The notes below the pieces were generated by a model, which did no database searches, was not told the origin of the DNA, and worked only from the letters and a program-made list of their open reading frames with translations. From Oceanihabitans iliipiscarium (lineage in GTDB: Bacteria; Bacteroidota; Bacteroidia; Flavobacteriales; Flavobacteriaceae), in assembly GCF_042686125.1 (NCBI RefSeq), contig NZ_JBHUOV010000007.1, positions 186,001 to 250,000 of the forward strand: a DNA stretch of 64,000 bases, written 5' to 3'. The translations under genes and the position numbers were made by a program. How positions within the stretch are numbered: position 1 is the stretch's first letter; each line of letters starts with the position of its first letter. This document shows positions 33,358 to 41,048 of the stretch, piece by piece.

Positions 33358-33507
33358 ATGGACAGCGTATTTACTTTAATTCAAACCCATTATTTAAGCA
33401 TTCTAAAAGTAGTATTTGCTATTTCTTGTATAGCATTTTTTGGCTATATATTTATTCAATACTTCTTCATGAAAGCTTTAATAAAGTATTTACAAAACAT
33501 GCGTTAA
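33358..33507 (+). CDS. 49-residue single-span membrane peptide
   Basis: This short open frame runs from ATG 33358 to TAA 33507 and encodes 49 residues starting MDSVFTLIQTHYLSI, with one long hydrophobic helix (about residues 14-38) and a basic end (KALIKYLQNMR). It starts 23 bp after the -7 box of operator copy A, exactly where the first gene of that transcript should be, and ends 38 bp before the repeat protein gene. It matches no family I know. Candidates are a small inner-membrane regulator or a leader peptide for the next gene. The position and composition make it likely to be translated, but this is inference. Confidence 0.5.
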   Translation: MDSVFTLIQTHYLSILKVVFAISCIAFFGYIFIQYFFMKALIKYLQNMR

Positions 33508-33545
33508 GTACGTCATTATTAAAAAATAATTTAAAACCAATAACA

Positions 33546-36500
33546 ATGAAAACAAAATTATGTTTCTGTTTTGTATTGATTCTTTCAATCAAAACAACAA
33601 TCGCACAAACCATCGCAATTCCAGACCCAAACTTCGAACAAGCACTTATAGATGCTGGTCAAGATTCAGATGGAATAATTAATGGACTTATTTTACAATC
33701 TGATGCCGAATCTATTATTAATTTATCCCTTAATAATAAAGGTATAAACTCTTTACAAGGTATTGAAGGCTTTATAAATGTAACATCTCTTGTTTGTAGT
33801 AATAATAATTTAACAAGTTTAAATGTTAGTAACAATACAGCATTATTGACTTTACAGTGTCATGGTAACAATCTTTTAGATTTAGACTTATCATATAATA
33901 CGGTCTTAACAACATTAACCGCTAGTTCAAATCAATTTACAAGTTTAGATGTTAGCGCTAATGTAGCTTTAACCTATTTAAGTGTACCATTTAATCAATT
34001 AACGAGTTTAAATGTTAGTAACAATTCAGCATTAGTTTCACTGTTTTGCATAGGCAATGCAATAACAAGTTTAGATGTAAGCAATCTTACTAATTTGGAA
34101 ACGTTGCATTGTTTTAATAATGAGTTAACAAGCATTAATCTTACAAATGCACAGGCTTTAAAAGAACTTCAATGCTACGGAAATCAATTATCAAGTTTAA
34201 ATGTTAGTACAAACATTAATTTAGAAGAACTTCGTGTTTCAGATAATAATATAACAAGCCTTGATGTAAGTAATAATATGGAGTTAATCGATTTTAGAGC
34301 TTGGGGAAATCAATTAACCAGTGTAGACATAAGCAATATTCCAACACTTGAAGTTGTGTCTTTTGGAGATAATAACCTATCTAGTTTTAATATCAAAAAC
34401 GGAAACAATACGGCTATTACATATTTTAGCACATCAAATAATCCAAATCTTTTGTGTATAGATGTCGATGACGCAGCTTATAGTACGGCTAATTGGACGA
34501 CTATTAGTCCTCAAACTAGTTTTAGCGAAGACTGTATTGCATCAGCACCAACAATTTCAATTCCAGATAATAATTTCGAACAAGCACTTATAGATCTAGG
34601 TTACGACACCAATGGTTTAAATGGAAACATTATGCAAATCGAAGCAGAAGCGGTAACCAGTTTAGATATCAATTCAAAAAACATTGCAAGCTTACAAGGC
34701 ATTGAAGGTTTTATAAACCTAACCGTTTTAAAATGCCATACAAATAACCTTACAAGTTTAGATGTAAGTAATAATACGGCATTAGTGCAATTAAACTGTC
34801 GTACAAATCAGTTAACCAGTTTAGATGTTAGTGCTAATGTAGCTTTAGAAGTTTTAAACTGTTACAACAATCAAATAACTTCTTTAGATTTAAGAACGAA
34901 CCTACGGTTAAGGTCTTTACTCTGCGATGGCAATGATTTAACAGAATTAAGTGTTAAGAATGGAAACAACACAAACGTCACATTCTTTAGTTCTTTAGGA
35001 AATTATAATTTACACTGTATCGAAGTAGATGATGCGGCTTATAGTGCTGCAAACTGGCCTGATATTAATTCGCAATCTTTTTTTAGCGATGACTGTCATC
35101 TTGGAGAACCAACTATAGCCATTTTAGACGAAAATTTTGAAATCGCACTAATAGATCTAGGCTATGATACCAATGGTTTAAACGGAAATATCTGGCAAAG
35201 TGAAGCTGAAGCTCTAACAAGTTTAAACCTAAGTAATAAAAATATTTCAAGTCTAGTAGGTATTGAAGGGTTTGTTAACCTAACAGACCTTACTTGTAGT
35301 AATAATCTTTTAACAGCTTTAGATGTTAGTAATAATGTAAATTTAAGGCAATTAGATTGCCAATACAACCAATTAGCAGCTTTAACACTTGGAAATAATA
35401 CAGTTATCTATGAATTGTTTGCTACTAATAATCAATTAACAGCTTTAGATGTAGGTTATAATAGTGCACTAACTTCAGTATTCCTTTCAAATAATTTACT
35501 TACTGATTTTGATGTTAGTAATAATTCTCTATTAATTGAATTATTTATAAACGATAATCAACTTACAAGTCTAAATCTTAAAAACGGGAACAATACAAAT
35601 ATTTCTGATGTTTTCACAGAAAATAATTCAGATTTATTCTGTATTGAAGTAGATGATGCAGTCTACAGTACAGCAAATTGGACATATATTGATGCGCAAA
35701 CCAATTTTAGTGAAGATTGTAGTGTGGCTGTATTTCCTACCATTGCTATTCCAGATGCCAACTTTGAGCAAGTGCTCATAAATCAAGGTTACGACTCTAA
35801 TGGTTTAAACGGAAATATTCTACAAAGTGAAGCCGAAGCAATAGAAATATTAAGTGTGAGTAATGCTAATATTTCGAGTTTAGAAGGTATATCTGGATTT
35901 ATAAATCTAATAGACTTAAGGTGTGACAATAATGTATTAACATTTCTGGACGTAAGCAATTTACCTCTTTTAAAGATTCTATATACAGACCAAAACAATT
36001 TGGCAGAAATTGATGTGAGTTCAAATCTTGAATTACAAAACCTAAATGTGAGTTCAAACCACATAACAGCATTAGATATAAGTGTAAATACAGATTTAGT
36101 GTCTTTTGAAGCTAATGAAAACAACTTGCAAACACTAAATGTAAAAAACACAAACAATGCTAACTTCTCTTTTTTTAGCGCACTAGATAATCCGAATCTA
36201 TATTGTATTGAAGTAGATGATGCAATTTATAGTAATGCAAACTGGAACCAAGTTGATGCACAAACCAATTTTAGTGAAGATTGCAGTATTGCTTTTCCAA
36301 CCATTGCTATTCCAGATGCTAATTTTGAACAAGCCCTTATAGATTTAGGTTACGACACTAATGGGTTTACAGGAAATATTTTTATAAGCGATGCCGAAGT
36401 AATAACAAGTCTTAATGTTAGCAATAAAAATATTTCTAGCCTTTCGGGAATTGAAGGTTTTTCAAATTTAATCGTCTTAAACATTGCACACAATGATCTT

Positions 36501-37298
36501 AACTCGCTGCAAGGTTTAGAAAATCTAACAAACCTAGAGACTTTAAAATGTAATGGTAATAATTTAACAAGTTTAGATATAAGTAATCTTACAAACTTAA
36601 AGGAATTACATACAGGAAGTAATCCTCTAGGAAGTATTGATGTATCAAACAATGTGTTATTAGAATCATTGACTAGTTCTACATGTCAACTTACAAATAT
36701 AAATGTAAGTAACAATCCAGATTTAACGTATCTGGAATTGTATGAAAATCAACTAACAATATTAGATATTAGTAACAATCTTGATTTAGAGGAATTAAAT
36801 TTTGCAAGTAATCAAATAACAAGTATGAATTTAAGTAATCATACAGCGTTAATTGAAATTTACGCAGCCAATAACCAACTAACAAGTTTTAATGTTAAAA
36901 ATGGGATTAATACAATTATTACAGATTTTGAAGCAGATGGCAATCCAAACTTAACTTGTATTCAAGTAGATAATGCGCCATACAGTACAGCACTTTGGAG
37001 TAGTTATATAGATGCTCAAACAAGCTTTAATGAAGATTGTTCAACATTAGGTGTTGATGAGGTGTCGTTAACAGATACTTTGAATCTATACCCAAACCCA
37101 GCATCAGACACCTTTTATATAAAAGGACTTCAAGAAGACACACAAGTGACCATCTACGATATAAATGGTAGAAACATTCTATCAACAAATATCAATAACA
37201 ATCAACCTGTTAATGTAAGCCAAATTCCTTCAGGACTATATCTGGTAAATATTAAAAATAATACAGGCGAAACCGTGAAAAAACTGATCGTCAACTAA
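33546..37298 (+). CDS. Large modular leucine-rich-repeat surface protein with T9SS sorting domain
   Basis: The start is ATG 33546, which begins a signal peptide (MKTKLCFCFVLILSIKTTIAQ); a frame extension upstream has no support. The 1250-residue protein holds five consecutive modules beginning near residues 21, 334, 520, 730 and 916. Each opens with IPDxNFEQALIDLGYDTNG, continues with 21-residue repeats of the type NNxLTSLDVSNNxAL and closes with CIEVDDAxYSxANW and FSEDC. The tail from about 1178 (NLYPNPASDTFYIKGL to VKKLIVN) is a type A T9SS sorting domain. It should be exposed on the cell surface and bind a partner or a polymer. It follows operator copy A. Function beyond adhesion or binding is not clear. 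Confidence 0.92.
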   Translation: MKTKLCFCFVLILSIKTTIAQTIAIPDPNFEQALIDAGQDSDGIINGLILQSDAESIINLSLNNKGINSLQGIEGFINVTSLVCSNNNLTSLNVSNNTALLTLQCHGNNLLDLDLSYNTVLTTLTASSNQFTSLDVSANVALTYLSVPFNQLTSLNVSNNSALVSLFCIGNAITSLDVSNLTNLETLHCFNNELTSINLTNAQALKELQCYGNQLSSLNVSTNINLEELRVSDNNITSLDVSNNMELIDFRAWGNQLTSVDISNIPTLEVVSFGDNNLSSFNIKNGNNTAITYFSTSNNPNLLCIDVDDAAYSTANWTTISPQTSFSEDCIASAPTISIPDNNFEQALIDLGYDTNGLNGNIMQIEAEAVTSLDINSKNIASLQGIEGFINLTVLKCHTNNLTSLDVSNNTALVQLNCRTNQLTSLDVSANVALEVLNCYNNQITSLDLRTNLRLRSLLCDGNDLTELSVKNGNNTNVTFFSSLGNYNLHCIEVDDAAYSAANWPDINSQSFFSDDCHLGEPTIAILDENFEIALIDLGYDTNGLNGNIWQSEAEALTSLNLSNKNISSLVGIEGFVNLTDLTCSNNLLTALDVSNNVNLRQLDCQYNQLAALTLGNNTVIYELFATNNQLTALDVGYNSALTSVFLSNNLLTDFDVSNNSLLIELFINDNQLTSLNLKNGNNTNISDVFTENNSDLFCIEVDDAVYSTANWTYIDAQTNFSEDCSVAVFPTIAIPDANFEQVLINQGYDSNGLNGNILQSEAEAIEILSVSNANISSLEGISGFINLIDLRCDNNVLTFLDVSNLPLLKILYTDQNNLAEIDVSSNLELQNLNVSSNHITALDISVNTDLVSFEANENNLQTLNVKNTNNANFSFFSALDNPNLYCIEVDDAIYSNANWNQVDAQTNFSEDCSIAFPTIAIPDANFEQALIDLGYDTNGFTGNIFISDAEVITSLNVSNKNISSLSGIEGFSNLIVLNIAHNDLNSLQGLENLTNLETLKCNGNNLTSLDISNLTNLKELHTGSNPLGSIDVSNNVLLESLTSSTCQLTNINVSNNPDLTYLELYENQLTILDISNNLDLEELNFASNQITSMNLSNHTALIEIYAANNQLTSFNVKNGINTIITDFEADGNPNLTCIQVDNAPYSTALWSSYIDAQTSFNEDCSTLGVDEVSLTDTLNLYPNPASDTFYIKGLQEDTQVTIYDINGRNILSTNINNNQPVNVSQIPSGLYLVNIKNNTGETVKKLIVN

Positions 37299-37321
37299 TT
37301 CAAATTACATATAAAAATTAC

Positions 37322-37349
37322 AGAAGCCATCATAGGTTTGGTGGCTTCT
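37322..37349 (+). terminator. Possible terminator or attenuator between the two repeat-protein genes
   Basis: AGAAGCCA/TGGCTTCT forms an 8-bp stem with a 12-nt loop, 24 bp after the large gene. It lacks a good T run, so it may only partly stop transcription into the next gene. Confidence 0.4.
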
Positions 37350-37386
37350 ATTACTTAAAAATCAAATAAAAACAAAATTAAAAACA

Positions 37387-38226
37387 ATGAAAACAACAAA
37401 CCTAATCGCTTTAAGTCTAATCATAATTTTAGCTTTATTCTCATCCTGTAGTAAAGATGATGACAGCAGTCCAGAAAATAACACAGTTGCTATTCCAGAC
37501 ACAAATTTTGAACAAGCTTTAATTGATTTAGAGATAGACACGAATGGATTAAATGGAAACATTCTAAAAACAGATGCAGAAGCAATAATTACATTACATA
37601 TTGAAGAGAAAGACATCTCTAGTTTAGAAGGTATAGAAGCATTTACAAACCTTGAATATTTAGAATGCTATGGCAATAACTTAACGCATATGGATTTAAG
37701 TAAAAACACAAAATTAATAGGCTTGTATTGTGAGGAGAACCAACTTATAAGTTTAGATGTAACCTATAACCAAGCATTAACATCACTGTCGGTTTATGAA
37801 AATAATTTAACATACATTGATGTCAGCCGCAATATCGCCTTGGTTTCTTTGGATTTAAGAGGCAATCAATTTACTGCTATAAATCTTGAAAACAATGAAA
37901 ATTTAAAATATTTGAGATGTTCTTATAACACTTTAACAAATTTGAATGTTTCTAATAATACTGAATTAAGGTTGCTTAATGCTGATTATAATCAACTTAC
38001 AAGTATAGATTTAAATGCAAATAGTTTATTAGAGCATCTTAATGTTTCAAATAACGAATTAACAAGCTTGAATATTAAAAACGAAAACAATATCAATATG
38101 TTCAGTTTTGATGCAAAATCAAACACTAGTCTTTATTGTATAGAAGTCGATGATGTTACTTTCAGTAATGCTAATTGGTCAAGTGGTATAGACGGATTTT
38201 CTGTTTTTAGTGAAGATTGTAATTAA
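37387..38226 (+). CDS. Single-module leucine-rich-repeat lipoprotein
   Basis: This 279-residue lipoprotein (lipobox LFSSC, Cys21, then an Asp/Ser-rich spacer SKDDDSSPENN) carries one copy of the module found five times in the preceding gene: AIPDTNFEQALIDLEIDTNGLNG, repeats such as ENQLISLDVTYNQALTSL, and the end CIEVDDVTFSNANWSSG with FSEDC. It lacks a T9SS domain and is held by lipid instead. It probably arose from, or gave rise to, the modules of the large protein. It sits 88 bp downstream on the same strand and could share its transcript. Function unknown. Confidence 0.88.
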   Translation: MKTTNLIALSLIIILALFSSCSKDDDSSPENNTVAIPDTNFEQALIDLEIDTNGLNGNILKTDAEAIITLHIEEKDISSLEGIEAFTNLEYLECYGNNLTHMDLSKNTKLIGLYCEENQLISLDVTYNQALTSLSVYENNLTYIDVSRNIALVSLDLRGNQFTAINLENNENLKYLRCSYNTLTNLNVSNNTELRLLNADYNQLTSIDLNANSLLEHLNVSNNELTSLNIKNENNINMFSFDAKSNTSLYCIEVDDVTFSNANWSSGIDGFSVFSEDCN

Positions 38227-38285
38227 TTAAAACAAGAATTCTGGGAACTGAAAAGACTGCTTTTTTTAAAAGTAACCTTTTTACT

Positions 38286-38352
38286 TTGAACCAATTACCA
38301 AATAAGTTGGACTTTAGAAAAAACGTTATCCTTCATTTCTACAATATTTTTG
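38286..38352 (+). promoter_or_regulatory. Shared AraC-type operator/promoter, copy B
   Basis: TTGAAC at 38286-38291 and the variant TTGGAC at 38307-38312 are 21 bp apart with TTACCAAA between, and the -7 box TATTTTTG at 38345-38352 is 59 bp from the first half-site. Spacing matches copies A and C exactly although bases differ outside the core. It precedes the 115-residue gene and the decarboxylase. Confidence 0.75.
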
Positions 38353-38377
38353 TAGTATAAATATTAAATAATCCACA

Positions 38378-38725
38378 ATGGAAAAAAATAATTCAAATTG
38401 GTCAAAAACAGATATAAAAATATATTTATTACTGTTCTTTATAAATACCGATTATACAGAATCAATACAAAATATAGACTATAATACATTTGAGATTAAG
38501 AAACCTATATTTGATAAAATTTATAATGAGTTTAATAAGGATAATGATTATCAAAGCATTCAAAAAATTCGTTTCGCATTAGAAAACAAAGCATATTCTA
38601 AAGAAGAATTACATACCTTATTTCTAGAAATTAAAACAATGTTCTCATTGTCGAAAAAAAGGAATAACTTGATTATTAATTCTGTTTTCACAAACCTAGA
38701 ACGCATTTTAGATAGTGCAGCATAA
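38378..38725 (+). CDS. Small helical protein of unknown function
   Basis: I do not recognise this 115-residue protein. It has no signal peptide, is rich in Asn, Lys, Ile and Phe, and is probably all helical (WSKTDIKIYLLLFFINTDY, SIQKIRFALENKAYSKEELHTLFLEIKTMF). It starts 25 bp after the -7 box of operator copy B and ends 29 bp before the PLP decarboxylase, so the two form one regulated unit. It may be a small partner or regulator of the enzyme. The base composition is as AT-rich as its neighbours. Confidence 0.7.
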   Translation: MEKNNSNWSKTDIKIYLLLFFINTDYTESIQNIDYNTFEIKKPIFDKIYNEFNKDNDYQSIQKIRFALENKAYSKEELHTLFLEIKTMFSLSKKRNNLIINSVFTNLERILDSAA

Positions 38726-38754
38726 CTATTACATTGAAAAATAATCCGAATACT

Positions 38755-40239
38755 ATGGAAAAGCATAGAACATCACCATTAGAAATATCATCAAAAGATT
38801 TTAAATCTTTAGGGTACAAATTAATCGAAAGTATTTCTGAGTTTAATGAAACTATAGCGAATAAACCTGTAACAACAGGCGAAAAACCAAAGCAATTACA
38901 AGGTCTGTTAGGTAATAAATCATTTCCTGAAAGTGGCATGTCTAATGAAACTTTATTAGGTCAAGCAACCGATTTATTGTTTAATCATTCCTTATTTAAT
39001 GGTCACCCAAAATTTATGGGTTACATCACAGGTTCTGCTGCTCCAATTGGTGCTTTAGGTGATATGCTAGCAGCAACCGTAAACCCAAATGTTGGGGCAT
39101 TTGCTTTAGGTCCAATGGCTACTGAAATTGAAAAACAAACCATTCAATGGTTAGCTGAGTTTATAGGTGTTTCTTCAGATTATGGAGGTGTGTTAGTCAG
39201 TGGTGGAAATATGGCAAATTTCACCGCATTTCTTGCTGCACGAGCAGCAAAAGCTCCATCTGATATTAAAGAAAATGGGATTAATTCTAATTCTAAAAAA
39301 TTAATGATGTATTGTTCTAAATCTACACATACATGGATAGATAAGGCAGCCATTCTGTTCGGACATGGAACAAAAGCCATTAGGTGGATTGAAACAGATG
39401 CCGACAATAAAATGAATTTGGAAGCTTTAGAATTAGCCATCACTTCTGATATTAAAGATGGTCATGAACCCTTTTTTGTAGTAGGAACAGCTGGAGATGT
39501 AAGTACAGGAACTGTGGATGATTTAGAAGGTATTGCATCGATTTGTAAATTATATGACCTTTGGTTTCATATAGATGGTGCGTATGGAGCACCAGCAAAT
39601 ATTCTTCCAGAATTAGAAATGACATTTAAAGGGATTAAAGATGCAGATTCTATTGCTATCGATCCTCATAAATGGTTATATAGTCCGTTAGAAGCAGGTT
39701 GCACCTTGGTGAAAAATCCCAAACATTTAGTAGATGCCTATAGTTCTCATCCTGAATATTATAATTTTGCGACCGAAAACGCGGAACAGAATTTTTATGA
39801 ATACGGACTTCAAAATTCTCGTGGATTTAGAGCATTGAAAATATGGTTAATGCTTCAGCAAGTAGGAAGAAAAGGCTATAGAGAAATGATTAGTGAAGAT
39901 GTTGAATTATCAAAACTTCTATACAAATTATCAAATAAGCATCCAGAATTAGAAGCAGTAACACAACATTTAAGTATCACAACATTTAGATATATCCCTA
40001 AAGAACTATCGAAGGACGTTATAGATAAAGAAACATACTTAAACGAATTAAATGAAACCTTAGTAAATAATTTGCAACAAGGCGGAAAAGTTTTTGTATC
40101 TAATGCTATTGTTCGTAATGCCTATTGTTTAAGGAGTTGTATCGTAAACTTTAGAACTTCTAAAAAAGACATAGAGGAAATCATTGATATTGTTGTTGCT
40201 GAAGGACGAAAATTACATAAAGAATTACTATCAAAATAA
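38755..40239 (+). CDS. PLP-dependent group II amino acid decarboxylase-like protein
   Basis: I start at ATG 38755 (494 residues) rather than the in-frame TTG seven codons earlier. The fold-type I decarboxylase signature is complete: HPKFMGYITGSAAPIGALGD, GGVLVSGGNMANFTAFLAA, SKSTHTWIDKAAILFGHG with the His stacking on PLP, HIDGAYGAP with the Asp binding the pyridine N, and DPHKWLYSPLEAG with the Schiff-base Lys306. Relatives act on glutamate, aspartate, aromatic amino acids or 2,4-diaminobutyrate, and the substrate cannot be fixed from sequence. It is cytosolic, is under operator copy B, and has a terminator 32 bp after its stop. Confidence 0.92.
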   Translation: MEKHRTSPLEISSKDFKSLGYKLIESISEFNETIANKPVTTGEKPKQLQGLLGNKSFPESGMSNETLLGQATDLLFNHSLFNGHPKFMGYITGSAAPIGALGDMLAATVNPNVGAFALGPMATEIEKQTIQWLAEFIGVSSDYGGVLVSGGNMANFTAFLAARAAKAPSDIKENGINSNSKKLMMYCSKSTHTWIDKAAILFGHGTKAIRWIETDADNKMNLEALELAITSDIKDGHEPFFVVGTAGDVSTGTVDDLEGIASICKLYDLWFHIDGAYGAPANILPELEMTFKGIKDADSIAIDPHKWLYSPLEAGCTLVKNPKHLVDAYSSHPEYYNFATENAEQNFYEYGLQNSRGFRALKIWLMLQQVGRKGYREMISEDVELSKLLYKLSNKHPELEAVTQHLSITTFRYIPKELSKDVIDKETYLNELNETLVNNLQQGGKVFVSNAIVRNAYCLRSCIVNFRTSKKDIEEIIDIVVAEGRKLHKELLSK

Positions 40240-40271
40240 GTTATTATATAACCTTAAACCAATTGAAATCC

Positions 40272-40304
40272 AAGATCATCTGTAAAAAAGATGGTCTTTT
40301 TTTT
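40272..40304 (+). terminator. Terminator of the decarboxylase gene
   Basis: AAGATCATCT/AGATGGTCTT (one G-T pair) forms a 10-bp stem followed by a T8 run. It ends only 4 bp before the first half-site of operator copy C, separating the two transcription units. Confidence 0.8.
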
Positions 40305-40307
40305 GCT

Positions 40308-40374
40308 TTGAACTTTTTACCAAACAATTTGAACTTTAGGGTAAATTCTACACTTTGAAATCACAATACATTTG
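40308..40374 (+). promoter_or_regulatory. Shared AraC-type operator/promoter, copy C
   Basis: TTGAAC at 40308-40313 and 40329-40334 are 21 bp apart, TTACCAAA lies between, and TACATTTG at 40367-40374 is the -7 box 59 bp from the first half-site. Copies A and C are identical over the first 17 bases and share ACACTTT at 18-24 bp before the -7 box. It precedes the OsmC gene and, past a terminator, the PFOR homologue. Confidence 0.8.
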
Positions 40375-40411
40375 TATCAAACAAATAATAATAATTTTAA
40401 TTTTTAAAACA

Positions 40412-40966
40412 ATGATTACAACAGCAAACATTAAAAACGGAGTAAACGTAGACCAACTAGTTGAAACTATTGGTGCAGTACAAACCAATCCAGAATTGGC
40501 AAAATTCCAGTTCAGAGCAAAAAACAATTGGATAGATGGTGGACATTGTGTGTCTAATATCAAAGGATTCTATGGCGTAGGAGCCGAAGACCAATCTCGT
40601 CAAGAAACTTTCTCTTTAGAATGTAGCCATCCTCAAGTATTATTAGGACAAGATGAAGCACCAACACCTCCAGAAGTAGTATTACATGCTTTAAGTTCTT
40701 GTTTAACTGGAGCGATGGTTTACCATGCTGCAGCTAATGGGATCGATATTGAAAGCGCTGAATCTAACATTAAAGGTGGAGTAGATTTACATGGCTTTTT
40801 AGGTTTAGATCCTGAAGTACGTATGGGATTTGATGGTATCAAGTTTACATTAAAAGTAAAATCGGATGCATCTGCAGAGCAATTAGAGCAATTAGCAAAA
40901 TTCTCACCAGTATTCGATATGATTACTAACCCAACACCAGTTTCTATTGAAATTGTAAAAGAGTAA
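40412..40966 (+). CDS. OsmC family protein
   Basis: The true start is ATG 40412; an in-frame TTG at 40355 lies inside the promoter. The 184-residue protein has the OsmC fold with two conserved cysteines, in SLECSHPQVLLG and HALSSCLTGAMVYHAA. Such proteins reduce organic hydroperoxides or bind thiol compounds, so a role against oxidative or electrophile stress is likely. The N-terminal 45 residues lie ahead of the core. It is the first gene after operator copy C. A strong terminator follows, so expression of the downstream PFOR gene may be reduced relative to it. Confidence 0.9.
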   Translation: MITTANIKNGVNVDQLVETIGAVQTNPELAKFQFRAKNNWIDGGHCVSNIKGFYGVGAEDQSRQETFSLECSHPQVLLGQDEAPTPPEVVLHALSSCLTGAMVYHAAANGIDIESAESNIKGGVDLHGFLGLDPEVRMGFDGIKFTLKVKSDASAEQLEQLAKFSPVFDMITNPTPVSIEIVKE

Positions 40967-40984
40967 TTAAGGCATTCCTATTCT

Positions 40985-41018
40985 AAAAAAGGCTGCTCAT
41001 TTTGTAGCAGCCTTTTTT
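40985..41018 (+). terminator. Strong terminator between osmC and the PFOR gene
   Basis: GGCTGCT/AGCAGCC forms a 7-bp GC-rich stem, extended by A6/T6 runs. It lies 31 bp upstream of the PFOR start. No new -7 box is evident in the 30 bp that follow, so the PFOR gene may depend on read-through. Confidence 0.85.
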
Positions 41019-41048
41019 AATTCTATCAAAAACAAGTCAAAATTAACA

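Noticed and set aside
33426..33545. Forty-residue N-terminal extension of the large LRR protein
   Set aside because: It overlaps the small membrane ORF in another frame, and the ATG at 33546 starts a perfect signal peptide.
33700..37000. CRISPR-like or DNA-level tandem repeats
   Set aside because: The repeated DNA is coding for leucine-rich repeats, with variable units and no spacer structure.
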